From Haliscomenobacter sp. (GTDB taxonomy: Bacteria; Bacteroidota; Bacteroidia; Chitinophagales; Saprospiraceae): a DNA stretch of 52,575 bases. The stretch is from positions 1 through 52,575 of the forward strand of contig NZ_JADKCX010000048.1 in the NCBI RefSeq assembly GCF_016718685.1. Direction: 5' to 3'. A program made the translations under genes and the position numbers. The notes under the pieces are model-generated. The model had not been told where the DNA came from and did no database searches. It was given only the letters and a program-made list of their open reading frames with translations. This document shows positions 19,126 to 27,655 of this stretch, piece after piece (within the stretch, counting starts at the first letter, position 1; each line of letters starts with the position of its first letter).

Positions 19126-21543
19126 CTAAAACCTAACTTTCCCCCCCAACATCAAATTCCGCCCCGCCATCGGGTACAGCCCCTGATCAACTGCTCCCTG
19201 TCCCTCGTACAAATACCGATACGACCAGGCATTCGACGCATACATGGCATTGAACAAGTTGTTCACCCATAAGCTCAGTTCTAACTGCCGCAGGAATTGG
19301 CCCTTGTGCTGGTAAACGATGCGCAAATCGCTAAAAGTATACGCTTCGAGCACATTGCTGGCATCGCCAGAATTGTCGATGTATTGCTGGCCAACATAGC
19401 GGCTGAGCAGCGACAAGGTCAGGTTTTGTTTTTCCGCCCAAGTGCCCTTTTGGAAGGGTGAAAAAGCCAGTTCTGCCCCGGCGATCAGTGCCGGCGACAA
19501 GGCCAAATCGGGCAGCTTGCGCACAAATTCTTTTTGCCCCAACCAATTAAAATCCGTGTCGTACTCATCCACAAACTCGGTGAACTCCACAATTTTGTTG
19601 CGACTCAAGGCCGCATTGCCCTGGAAGCGCAAGGTTTTGCTCAATTGATAACCTCCGCTCAGTTCAATGCCCAGGCGGTAACTCTGGGGGATATTGATTT
19701 TGATGGGCGCGCCTACGTCGTTGATTTGTCCCGTTACGGCCAATTGGTCACGGTAGTACATGTGAAAAATGTTCAGCTCCAGGGCACCCTTTTTTCCAGC
19801 GTATTTGTATCCTGCTTCAGTGTTGTACAGGCGTTCGGGGCGCGGAGCATTTGGGAGTGCACTCAGGTAGTCATCGCGGTTGGGCTCGCGGTTGGCTACC
19901 GCAAAAGAAGTATACCAGGTGCTGCGGCTATTCGGCAAATAACTCAGCCCAAATTTGGGGTTAAAAAAGCTCAGTTGGTCTTCGAGACTGATGTCGCGTT
20001 TTTGGCGGTCGTTGCCTTCCAGCGTGTAGTTGATGGAGCGCACTTGTAGGTCACCGTAAGCGTACAAGCTGCGGGCCAACTGATAATTGAGTTTGGCGTA
20101 CACATTGAAGTCTTTTTTCAGGGAAGTGCTTTGGTAGTATTTGTCCCCTGGCGCATAATCCCCGGAATATTGCAACCAGGGCAGTTTGCCGTAGTGCCGA
20201 CCGTCGTAGACGTTGTAGCCGCCGCCCAGACTGAAATCAACTTTGCCTTTGGCGTAAGTTAGAGCATAAACGCCGCCGTAAAAATCATTGTCCAGCCACA
20301 ATTGCCGCACCAGATCGGTGCTTTGGATCGAGTCATTGGGGGCGAGTACGTCGTAGTCACTGAACGACTCCCCCGCTTTATACTGTTCATAAAATCCCAA
20401 GCCACGGGTATAGTGCAGCGCCAAATTCAGGTTCCAGGATTTGGCCAGCGCCCGGTTGAAGATGAGCTGGTAATGGGTTTGGCGGTAATTGTCTACTTCG
20501 TTGTGGTAAGGTTCGCCGGGTTTCTCCGTGCCTGCGGAGTTGTAAGTGCGGGTATCCCAATCCAGGGCCAGATTCGCGGGTACGCCATTCCAGGCCTGGT
20601 AGGTGATTTCGTGCCCCGAAAATACATTGAGGCGCAAGAGCTGGTTCTTTCCTGTCCAGGCCGCCGAAAGGTAATACGAGTTCAGATCTGAGCTGGCCCG
20701 ATCGATGTAGCCATCTGAGCTGATTTTGGACAAACGGCCATCCACGCTGAAGCCATTTTTGAGCAGGCCCGTACCAAACTGTACATTGCTGCGCAAGGTA
20801 TTGAAAGACCCAACCGTACCGTTTACTTCCGCATAGGCATCCTGATTCACCTTGGCGGTATTCAGGTTGATGCTGGCGCCAAAGGCAGCCGCGCCGTTGG
20901 TGGAAGTTCCCACGCCCCGCTGGATTTGTACATCGTTGGTGGAACTGGCAAAATCGGGCATGTTGACCCAAAATACCCCCTGCGATTCAGAGTCATTGAG
21001 CGGAATGCCATTGATGGTCACGTTGATGCGGGTAGCGTCGGTTCCCCGAATGCGGATACCCGTGTACCCAATGCCCGTACCAGCATCGGAGGTTACCACC
21101 GCCGAAGGTGTCCATTGCAGGATGAATGGCACATCTTGCCCCTGGTTGTTTTTGTTGATTTGTTCGGCGTTGAGGTTGGAGTAGGTCATGGGCGTTTTGC
21201 GGTCGGAGCGGGTACTTTTGACCACCAGGGCATCCATGTTGTAGGTTTTTTCACTCAGCACAAAAGCAAGTTCGTGGGTTGCATTCAATTCCACCTTTTC
21301 TACCAAATCCTGGTAGCCCACGTAACTGATTACGATCTGAAAGGTTCCAGGAGAAAGATCGGATAAACTGAATCCGCCAAAACGGTCGCTGGTCGTACCC
21401 CGTTTGAGTCCTTCCAACCATACATTGGCCCCGACCAGGGGTTGCCCTGCGGCATCACTGATTTTTCCGCGCAGGCTGACTTGTGCCCAAACGCTGCTGC
21501 TCAACAGCAAAATTGCTGCGACGATTGACAATTTGATTTTCAT
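19126..21543 (-). CDS. TonB-dependent outer-membrane receptor, probably for thiamine
   Basis: The start at 21543 (MKIKLSIVAA) gives a signal peptide ending in VWAQ. An upstream in-frame ATG at 21618 would translate a hairpin repeat and is unlikely. Domains are a carboxypeptidase-regulatory-like segment (about 22-105), a plug with GIRIRGTDATRINVTINGIPLND and the IQRGVGTSTNGAAAFGASIN stretch, then a 22-strand-type barrel ending in NLMLGGKVRF. The length, 805 residues, is normal. A TPP riboswitch on the same strand at 21746-21821 precedes it by about 200 bases, so the ligand is probably thiamine or a related compound. Thiamine-regulated TonB receptors are known in Bacteroidota. Confidence 0.88.
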   Translation of the reverse strand: MKIKLSIVAAILLLSSSVWAQVSLRGKISDAAGQPLVGANVWLEGLKRGTTSDRFGGFSLSDLSPGTFQIVISYVGYQDLVEKVELNATHELAFVLSEKTYNMDALVVKSTRSDRKTPMTYSNLNAEQINKNNQGQDVPFILQWTPSAVVTSDAGTGIGYTGIRIRGTDATRINVTINGIPLNDSESQGVFWVNMPDFASSTNDVQIQRGVGTSTNGAAAFGASINLNTAKVNQDAYAEVNGTVGSFNTLRSNVQFGTGLLKNGFSVDGRLSKISSDGYIDRASSDLNSYYLSAAWTGKNQLLRLNVFSGHEITYQAWNGVPANLALDWDTRTYNSAGTEKPGEPYHNEVDNYRQTHYQLIFNRALAKSWNLNLALHYTRGLGFYEQYKAGESFSDYDVLAPNDSIQSTDLVRQLWLDNDFYGGVYALTYAKGKVDFSLGGGYNVYDGRHYGKLPWLQYSGDYAPGDKYYQSTSLKKDFNVYAKLNYQLARSLYAYGDLQVRSINYTLEGNDRQKRDISLEDQLSFFNPKFGLSYLPNSRSTWYTSFAVANREPNRDDYLSALPNAPRPERLYNTEAGYKYAGKKGALELNIFHMYYRDQLAVTGQINDVGAPIKINIPQSYRLGIELSGGYQLSKTLRFQGNAALSRNKIVEFTEFVDEYDTDFNWLGQKEFVRKLPDLALSPALIAGAELAFSPFQKGTWAEKQNLTLSLLSRYVGQQYIDNSGDASNVLEAYTFSDLRIVYQHKGQFLRQLELSLWVNNLFNAMYASNAWSYRYLYEGQGAVDQGLYPMAGRNLMLGGKVRF

Positions 21544-21552
21544 GAAGAAAAA

Positions 21553-21657
21553 AGTTGAAGAGTTGAAGGGTTGAAGAGTTGAAAAAGCTTGGGAGTTGAA
21601 AAGAGAATCTTCTTTCAAACTTTTCAGCTTCTTTTCAACACTTCAACCTTTCAACTA
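21553..21657 (-). repeat. Hairpin of gttgaaga-type tandem repeats just before the TonB receptor start
   Basis: On the plus strand the left arm holds several ttgaagag/ttgaaggg words and the right arm holds cttcaaca/cttcaacc/tttcaact words. It ends 10 bases before the receptor start codon, inside the leader that also carries the TPP riboswitch. Related repeats flank two nearby genes (22463-22580 and 23234-23334). Confidence 0.8.
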
Positions 21658-21745
21658 TAAACTTGAAAAAATCACCATCGAGGGGTTCGACAGTGTAATA
21701 CCTTCGTGCACCTGTGCCTTGCTTGCGCAAGGTTGTTGAAGGCGC

Positions 21746-21821
21746 TCATTTTCCTTTCCAGAATTACCTGGCAGGTCCAATGGGTATGATCTCAGCCCGT
21801 ACGGTAGGGCACCCCAAATGA
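21746..21821 (-). promoter_or_regulatory. TPP (thiamine pyrophosphate) riboswitch, THI element
   Basis: On the minus strand the sequence contains GGGGTGCC, then GGCTGAGAT and ATACCC, then GGACCTG. These are the conserved THI-box landmarks in the correct order and spacing. The closing stem pairs TCATTT at the 5' end with AAATGA at the 3' end. The aptamer lies about 200 bases before the TonB receptor start. The expression platform is not obvious. A CCTTGC/GCAAGG hairpin and a T run near 21668 follow it. Confidence 0.93.
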
Positions 21822-21826
21822 GATAA

Positions 21827-21846
21827 CCCACGACTTCAGTCGTGGG
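21827..21846. repeat. REP-like palindrome (IS200/IS605-type hairpin)
   Basis: CCCACGACTTCAGTCGTGGG forms a nine-pair hairpin and is followed by two partial copies (gtcgtgg, tcgtggg) up to about 21866. Palindromes of this sequence are typical of IS200/IS605 ends and REP elements handled by TnpA-like Y1 transposases. No transposase is nearby. A degenerate copy lies at 30082-30101. Confidence 0.6.
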
Positions 21847-21903
21847 GATTAGTCGTGGTCGTGGGATTCCTGAAACAAGACCGCAAAGCTAAGCGCTTCC
21901 GCG

Positions 21904-22428
21904 CTAACCTGCAAGCCCTAAAGATCGATCTATGAATGAAACAGCCTGCTGAAGGCGTTGTTCAAAGTCGAGACCACTAATTTCCGTGAAGGTAGCATTC
22001 ATGTCTTGTAGGGCTTTGAGGTAACGCAGATACAATTGATCCCGATCATCCGGGTTTTCGCGCAGCGGATCGGGCTCCCAGGGTAAATCAGGTTTGCACA
22101 GCAAAAAAAGATCATAAGGGTGCAAGTGCAATTGCCGCTCAATCCAGGGGTGGCATTCCTGAAAGCGCACCTCCGACCAAATTTTGATCACCAATAAATC
22201 CGTATCACAAATCAGGAGCCTTTTGGCATCGCGGGCATACGCCAATTCCCAATTGTACTGACCTTTGGCGATTTCCAACAAGTCGGCTTCATCGTAAGCG
22301 GTGCCATGTTTTTTCAGGTACAAACGGGAGAATTCAGGCGTGTACGCCGTTTTGTAATGGGCAGCCAGGGCAATGGCCAGATGGGTTTTGCCAGAGGATT
22401 CGGGACCGGTGATCGCTACTTTGAACAT
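21904..22428 (-). CDS. NadR-like P-loop kinase (AAA_28 family)
   Basis: From the start at 22428 (MFKVAITGPESSGKTHL) the protein has about 174 residues, with Walker A GPESSGKT at residues 8-15 and the YTPEFSRLYLKKHG and LLICDTDLLVIKIW stretches typical of the NadR ribosylnicotinamide-kinase-like domain. A longer frame to 22560 would run through a hairpin repeat, so I reject it. The NadR nucleotidyltransferase half is absent. It lies just upstream of the TPP-riboswitch-controlled TonB receptor on the same strand. Such stand-alone kinases are candidates for phosphorylating salvaged vitamins, either nicotinamide riboside or thiamine. The choice here is inference. Confidence 0.82.
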   Translation of the reverse strand: MFKVAITGPESSGKTHLAIALAAHYKTAYTPEFSRLYLKKHGTAYDEADLLEIAKGQYNWELAYARDAKRLLICDTDLLVIKIWSEVRFQECHPWIERQLHLHPYDLFLLCKPDLPWEPDPLRENPDDRDQLYLRYLKALQDMNATFTEISGLDFEQRLQQAVSFIDRSLGLAG

Positions 22429-22462
22429 TTGTTTTGATTTCTGAGTGACTAAACTAAGAAGA

Positions 22463-22580
22463 AAAGTTGAGAAGTTGAGCGCTTGAGAAGTTGAGGCTGC
22501 GGCAGCTACTTGGGCATCGACTGTCAAAATCGCTGCGGCAGCCTCAACTCCTTCAACCACTAACTCAACTCTTCAACTTT
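22463..22580. repeat. Hairpin with 16-bp GC-rich core and gttgaga-type arms between divergent genes
   Basis: The core stem pairs 22491-22506 with 22532-22547 perfectly over 16 bases. Outside it, agttgaga-type words on the left face actcaact/cttcaact words on the right. It lies between the divergent starts at 22428 (minus) and 22631 (plus), so it overlaps both promoter regions. Confidence 0.8.
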
Positions 22581-22630
22581 TTTTCCATTTTATTCGTTCT
22601 GGATATTAATTTTCCACAAACATTCTAACT

Positions 22631-23233
22631 GTGCAAGACATCGAACCATACTACCGCTGGCGGGATGACTACGTGGCTGCTGAAGACGTCAACTCTCCCT
22701 TTTATGGCCGGGAGTACAGCGAATTTTATTACGTCAACAAAATTTACAACTACTACATTCATCCGCAGTGGGATTTTTTTGGCTCACATACCTTGTATCT
22801 AAAGGTCCTTTTTGCCGATTATGACGAAGGATATGCCATCATTGAAATGATTGGGGAATGGAACGATTGCCTTTATGATGACAGCATTTTTCTCAAGCGC
22901 GACTTGATAGACTTCATGATCGAAAAGGGCATTTACCGCTACATTTTGATCTGCGAAAACGTGCTCAATTACCACAGCGGCGACAACGACTACTACGAAG
23001 AATGGTACGAAGACATCAAGGATGAAGACGGCTGGATCGTGATCATCAACACCCTCCAGCACGTTTATGAAGAAATGAAAGACAACAAACTCCAATATTA
23101 CCTTAACTTTGGCCTCGAATTCAACAACATCAACTGGAGGCCTTACAAGCCTGCGGACATTTACCAGATCCTGGATAAAATGGTCAACGGCAAAATCAAG
23201 CAGTTGCCTCAGGGCTGGGATCTTTTAGAATAG
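22631..23233 (+). CDS. Conserved-looking protein of unknown function, acidic and Tyr-rich
   Basis: This protein has 200 residues with a GTG start at 22631. It has no signal peptide, no transmembrane segment and no motif I recognise. It is rich in Tyr, Asp and Glu, with clusters such as SGDNDYYEEWYEDIKDED (about residues 117-134). It is encoded immediately upstream of era on the same strand, separated by a repeat hairpin that fills the gap, so the two may be co-transcribed. Codon use and base composition look like the neighbours, and there is no sign of transfer. Confidence 0.75.
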   Translation: MQDIEPYYRWRDDYVAAEDVNSPFYGREYSEFYYVNKIYNYYIHPQWDFFGSHTLYLKVLFADYDEGYAIIEMIGEWNDCLYDDSIFLKRDLIDFMIEKGIYRYILICENVLNYHSGDNDYYEEWYEDIKDEDGWIVIINTLQHVYEEMKDNKLQYYLNFGLEFNNINWRPYKPADIYQILDKMVNGKIKQLPQGWDLLE

Positions 23234-23334
23234 TTGAAAAGTTGAAGTGTTGAAAAGTTGAATAGCATCCGCTCTTCAGCTCGGCTCAGCGCTCCCACTT
23301 TTCAACCCGTCAACATTTCAACATTTCAACTTTT
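23234..23334 (+). repeat. Hairpin of gttgaaaa-type repeats filling the gap before era
   Basis: The left arm (23234-23263) has four agttgaa/tgttgaa words. The right arm (23297-23332) has cttttcaa, gtcaacat and ttcaacat words. The repeat begins right after the upstream stop codon and ends two bases before the era ATG at 23335, so the ribosome-binding region lies in the right arm. Confidence 0.85.
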
Positions 23335-24230
23335 ATGCACCGTTCTGGTTTTATCAATATCATTGGCCATCCCAACGTGGGGAAATCCACCTTGATGAAT
23401 GCCCTAGTGGGGGAGAGGATGTCGATCATCACCAACAAACCACAAACCACCCGGCACCGGATCATCGGGATTTTGAGTGGCGAGGATTTTCAAATGGTCT
23501 TGTCGGATACGCCGGGGGTAGTAGACAAACCCGCCTACAAGATGCACCAGGCCATGAACTCTTTCGTGCAATCAACTTTTGAAGACGCCGATTTGATGTT
23601 GCTGGTCACGGACGTGCTGGAAACCTACCCGCCCGAGGATCACCTTTTGGCACAATTGCGCAAACAACAGGACGTTCCCATGTTTGTGGTGTTGAACAAA
23701 ATTGACCTGGTGGATGAGGAAAAACTGGCGCAACTCCAGCAATTTTGGGCTGAACAATTGCCCCATGCCACCTTGATCCCCATTTCTGCCTTGCAAAAAA
23801 CCAATACCGATGTACTGCTGAACACCCTGAAAGAAAATTTACCAGAAGGGCCGGAGTATTACCCCAAAGACCAACTCACCGACCGCCCGGAGCGTTTCTT
23901 CATGAGTGAAATTATCCGCGAAAAAATCATGCTGCTGTACCACCAGGAGATTCCCTACGCCACCCAGGTGATCATCGAGGAGTTTAAAGAAGACCAAACG
24001 GTGGGTGGCAAAGCAATAGCCCGTATTTCTGCCACCATCTTTGTGGAGCGCGACACCCAAAAATCCATCTTGATTGGCAAAAATGGGGTGTCAATCAAAA
24101 ACTCGGCACGGATGCCCGCCTGGACATGGAGAAGTTTTTGGAAAAAAAGGTCTTCTTGGAACTCTTTGTCAAAGTGAAAGAAAACTGGCGGAACGATGAT
24201 TATTTCTTAAAGCAGTTTGGGTATAAGTAA
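23335..24230 (+). CDS. era: GTPase Era, frameshifted near its C terminus
   Basis: Era has an N-terminal GTPase domain with G1 GHPNVGKST (residues 11-19), the switch stretch KPQTTRHRIIGI, G3 DTPG and G4 NKID, then a C-terminal KH domain that binds 16S rRNA during 30S assembly. The KH region is read as GKNGVSIK and then switches frame near 24098, at a run of five A. One more A restores the family sequence KLGTDARLDMEKFLEKKVFLELFVKVKENW and ends at TAA 24228-24230 after GYK. Era is usually essential, so this is almost certainly a sequencing error. Restored length is about 298 residues, as expected. Confidence 0.95.
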
Positions 24231-24302
24231 CCAAAATATGCTGGATTGCCAGACGTTATAGAAAGGACATTCCAATATTTGTAACTACTAACACATAATC
24301 CT

Positions 24303-24704
24303 ATGTACAAGTTTCTATTCCTGGCGCTTGCCTTAAGCCTGAGTTTTGCCTGTGAAAAGGCCAGCAGCGACGACGATGTTACTCCCGGTGGTACGGATGT
24401 GGTACTCTCCACAGGTACTTTTATCAATGGTGCACACGCTACTTCCGGCACGGCCAAACTCATCAAAGACAAAGACGGTAAGAAATTCCTGTTGCTGGAA
24501 AACTTCAAATCTGACCCCGGCCCGGATGTACGCCTCTACCTGGCCACTTCCCTCAAAGATGACGATTATACGGAGATCACCAAAACTGTGACCAATGGCA
24601 ATGTACGCCTGGCCGTACCGGGTACGGCGAAGGATAGTCAGAAGTTTGTCTTGGTGTGGTGTGAGCAGTTTACGGTGTTGTTTGGGTCGGCGGAGTTGAA
24701 GTAG
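24303..24704 (+). CDS. DM13-domain lipoprotein
   Basis: This 133-residue protein has a lipoprotein signal and lipobox SFAC (Cys17). The rest is one DM13 domain with GTFINGAHATSGTAKL, LLLENFKSDPGPDVRLYL and the Cys-containing VLVWCEQFTVLFGSAEL near the end. DM13 is proposed to be a redox or electron-transfer domain because of its conserved Cys, but this is not proven. It follows era after about 70 bases on the same strand and converges with lipA. The 141 bases between it and lipA hold no gene I can support. Confidence 0.85.
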   Translation: MYKFLFLALALSLSFACEKASSDDDVTPGGTDVVLSTGTFINGAHATSGTAKLIKDKDGKKFLLLENFKSDPGPDVRLYLATSLKDDDYTEITKTVTNGNVRLAVPGTAKDSQKFVLVWCEQFTVLFGSAELK

Positions 24705-24845
24705 AGCCACTAGATTCCTAGAAAACACAGCGTTGCGGCTCTTGGTCGGTAGCTGGAGAACAGTTCCGGGCCCTTTTCGATCAAAAAGGAGCTAAGCGTA
24801 CCGCAAATTAGCGCCGCACCCACGGATTGGAGAAGAAATAGCTTT

Positions 24846-25727
24846 CTACAAATGCCGCTCCGCATGATAACTCGACCGCACCAGCGGCCCACTTTCCACA
24901 AACTTGAAGCCTTTCTGTAGGCCAACTTCTTTGTACATGGCAAACACATCCGGGTGGATGAATTCCGCCACGGCAATGTGCATTTGGGTTGGTTGTAAAT
25001 ATTGCCCGATGGTGAGTACATCGCAGTCGTGCGCTACGAGGTCGTCCATGATTTTGAACACTTCATCCTGCGTTTCGCCCAAACCGACCATGATGCCCGA
25101 TTTGGTGCGTTTGCCGTAGGCTTTGGTGCGTTGAATTTGTTCCAGGCTGCGCTGGTATTTGGCTTGCGGGCGCACCTTGCGGTACAGGCGCTCCACGGTT
25201 TCCATGTTGTGCGATACCACCTCTTGCCCGGCGGAGATCATGCGCTCCAGGGCTTCCCAATTGGCTTTGGTATCGGGAATCAGGGTTTCGATGGTGGTAG
25301 TAGGAGAGGCCTCTTTGACCAGTCGAACGGTTTGGTGCCAGATTTCGGCACCGCGGTCGGCCAGCTCGTCGCGATTGACGGAGGTGATCACCGCGTGTTT
25401 GACCTGCATGAGTACGATGGCTTCGGCCACCCGGCGTGGCTCATCGGCGTCGTATTCATTGGGGCGACCAGTTTTGACGGCACAAAAAGAACAAGAACGG
25501 GTACAGGTATTGCCCAAAATCATAAAGGTCGCCGTACCTGCGCCCCAGCATTCGCCCATGTTCGGGCAATTCCCGCTTTGGCAAATGGTGTGCAGCTTGT
25601 ATTCGTCCACCAAAGTCCGCACTTTGCGGTAATTGGGGCCAATCGGCAGCTTTACACGCAACCAATCGGGCTTGCGGGTCCGGCCACCTTCTGTACTTTC
25701 CTTGCTGACAACAGGTAATTCAACCAT
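24846..25727 (-). CDS. lipA: Lipoyl synthase
   Basis: LipA is a radical-SAM enzyme that inserts two sulfurs into protein-bound octanoyl groups to make lipoyl cofactor. The 293-residue sequence shows both cluster motifs: the auxiliary-cluster Cys set CQSGNCPNMGEC (about residues 49-60) and the SAM-cluster motif CTRSCSFC (about 75-82). Other hallmarks are NTCTRSCSFCAV, SVNRDELADRGA, PDTKAN, SHNMETV, KSGIMVGLGE and the C-terminal GPLVRSSYHAE with its conserved Ser. It is intact. It lies downstream of the damaged hydrolase on the same strand, separated by a hairpin repeat that probably insulates them. Confidence 0.98.
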   Translation of the reverse strand: MVELPVVSKESTEGGRTRKPDWLRVKLPIGPNYRKVRTLVDEYKLHTICQSGNCPNMGECWGAGTATFMILGNTCTRSCSFCAVKTGRPNEYDADEPRRVAEAIVLMQVKHAVITSVNRDELADRGAEIWHQTVRLVKEASPTTTIETLIPDTKANWEALERMISAGQEVVSHNMETVERLYRKVRPQAKYQRSLEQIQRTKAYGKRTKSGIMVGLGETQDEVFKIMDDLVAHDCDVLTIGQYLQPTQMHIAVAEFIHPDVFAMYKEVGLQKGFKFVESGPLVRSSYHAERHL

Positions 25728-25809
25728 TTCTTGTCTCCTCGTTTAGAACGCAAAATTCACATAAATTCCAGAATAATACAGCAAAAAGAAGGAAAATGTT
25801 TTCTTTAAT

Positions 25810-25881
25810 GATGAAAGATAAGAGATGAAAGACTATCTAAAGGTGGTGCTTTCATCTCTCATCTTTCATCTTTTATCTCTT
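25810..25881. repeat. Hairpin of gatgaaaga-type repeats between lipA and the CocE-like hydrolase
   Basis: The left arm has gatgaaagataagagatgaaag, and the right arm has the complementary words ctttcatctctcatctttcat followed by cttttatctctta. It touches the stop of the hydrolase gene on the minus strand and is followed there by lipA, so it may act as a terminator or processing site. Confidence 0.8.
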
Positions 25882-27504
25882 ATTTTTTCACCATCGGTAA
25901 TCTAATCTGCGATGGATACTGTGCCGAGTGGTGCACATTATTGTGCGCAACGACACCCACCGCTTCATCGTAATTTTTACCACCCGTATTCATATTGCGG
26001 TCAAAACGCGGGAAGTTGCTGCTTGAAATTTCGATGCGAATGCGGTGTCCTTTTTCAAAATAATTGCTCGTGGACATTGGCGATAATTCGACCTTGTACA
26101 CTTTCCCTTTTTCCATAAACACCTCCTTGTCGTAGCCCTCGCGGTAGCGCACGCGCTGGATGGTTTCGTCCAGATTGTAGGCGGTGCCATCGGGGTAAAC
26201 GTCGATCAGCTTGATGGTGAAGTCGGTATCTTTCACATCTGAGGATACATAGAGGGTGGTTTCGATAAATCCACTCACTTCTATACCGTCTACCAGAGGC
26301 TCGGTACTGTACACCAAAATATCATTGCGGATCTCCATTTTTTGCTGGTCGAAGGCTCCGCCTTGCACGGCATTGCCGGTGCAGCATACGTTGCCACCGT
26401 AGGATGGCACTGGATTCATGGGGTCGTAGGTGAAACCATCGGGAGCATCAAGCTTTGGAGCGGTGGAGCTCAGTTTGCCATCGCCGACACGGGCGCAATC
26501 ACCAGGTATTGGTTGTTGCGTGCATTGGGGTCTTTTGCCGTTGCTCGTACGTGGTTGTACAGGGCAAGATTGGGGCTGCTGGATACATCGTACCAGGAAA
26601 CGAACCAGAAACCGGGGCGCTCGATCGGCATGTTGTCGTGGTACAATCCCCCTTTGTACCAGGCGGGGTCGTTCGGCTTGCGTCGAATCATTTCTTCGTA
26701 CACTCCTTTCGGGCCATTCGCATTTTTGATGATGTCCTGCAAGGGCAAGTGGGCCAGACCTTTGGCCCAGTCAATGCGCGCACGTTCGGGATCCAGGTCA
26801 AAAGCTTTGGAGGCGCGAATTAGCTGCTCTTGTGTCGCATCTTTGGGAAACTGGGGCCGGATTTCATCATTTTGCACCCCATAAAGCCAGGCCGTGAACA
26901 ACATTTGTCCTGCCCCCCCTCGGTACCAGTTGCCTTGTTCGAAAAACTTCCCAACCCGGCCTACACCGGCGCCAAATCCCTGCGGAACAAAGGTGGTCAG
27001 GGCGGGATGGTTCTCGGCTACTACGGCCATTTGCCATTCTGCGGTAGAGGAACAACCAATTGGGGCAATTTTTCCATTGGACCAGGCTTGCTTAGATAAC
27101 CATTCTACCGCGTCGTAACCGTCCGTAGTGGGTGGGCCGAGGATCTCCCAGTCTCCTTCCGAAAAATAGCGACCCCGCTCGTTTTGTACCACATAGGCAT
27201 AGCCTCTTTTGACGGCCTCCAGGGCGGCCTGATAGGTGCCATTGCGTTGTTCACCATCACTCCAGGAGTTGAAATTGTAAGGTGTTTTGGAAAAAATAAT
27301 CGGCACTTTTTGCTCGGTTTTTGGCCGATAAATATCGGTGGCCAGTCGGATTCCATCGCGCATGGGCATCATCACCTTTTGATCGATGACCGCGATCTGT
27401 TGCAAGCTTTTTAAAACATCGGCTGGCGCGGGCTGTAGCTGTGCCCAAAGGTTGGAAGCCACCAGTGACAAGACGAGCAGCCCGTAGAATTTTTGATTTT
27501 TCAT
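25880..27504 (-). CDS. CocE/NonD-family secreted hydrolase, frameshifted and apparently missing an internal segment
   Basis: The start at 27504 gives a signal peptide (KNQKFYGLLVLSLV, ending NLWAQ). The alpha/beta-hydrolase part shows VMMPMRDGIRLATDIYRP, NERGRYFSEGDW, DGYDAVEWL and a nucleophile motif GCSST (Ser about residue 161). The C-terminal beta-sandwich begins GDGKLSSTAPKLDAPDGF and has YDPMNPVPSYGG and LVYSTEPL. The frame switches near 26470, where LVIAP is followed directly by GDGKLS. In the family, about 100 residues with the catalytic His and part of the fold lie between these points. As written, the enzyme would be inactive. An assembly collapse is as likely as a real deletion. 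These enzymes cut X-Pro peptides or esters. Confidence 0.75.
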
Positions 27505-27541
27505 ACCCTTTCGTAGAATTTTTTGGTAGAGCGATAAAGGT

Positions 27542-27628
27542 TTATTCAGCACAGATTACAGTATTTTCACAGATTTTATTGCATGGCAACAAAATCTGTG
27601 AAAATTGCTGTAATCTATGGTGAATAAA
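27542..27628. repeat. Inverted repeat with cacagatttt arms, second copy
   Basis: The left arm (about 27542-27577) and right arm (about 27591-27628) are nearly perfect complements, with a few mismatches, around a 13-base loop. The inner cacagatttt and aaaatctgtg words and the outer ttattca/tgaataa match the family at 1695-1777. It sits upstream of the hydrolase start and downstream of the gene ending at 27656, both on the minus strand. Confidence 0.8.
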
Positions 27629-27655
27629 TATTCGCTAAAGGCGGGTGAAGAATCT

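Noticed and set aside
21544..21618. Longer N terminus for the TonB receptor
   Set aside because: The additional 25 residues come from a hairpin repeat, and the second Met gives a standard signal peptide.
22429..22560. Longer N terminus for the NadR-like kinase
   Set aside because: The extension is low-complexity Ala/Thr sequence encoded by the repeat hairpin, and family similarity begins at MFKVAITGP.
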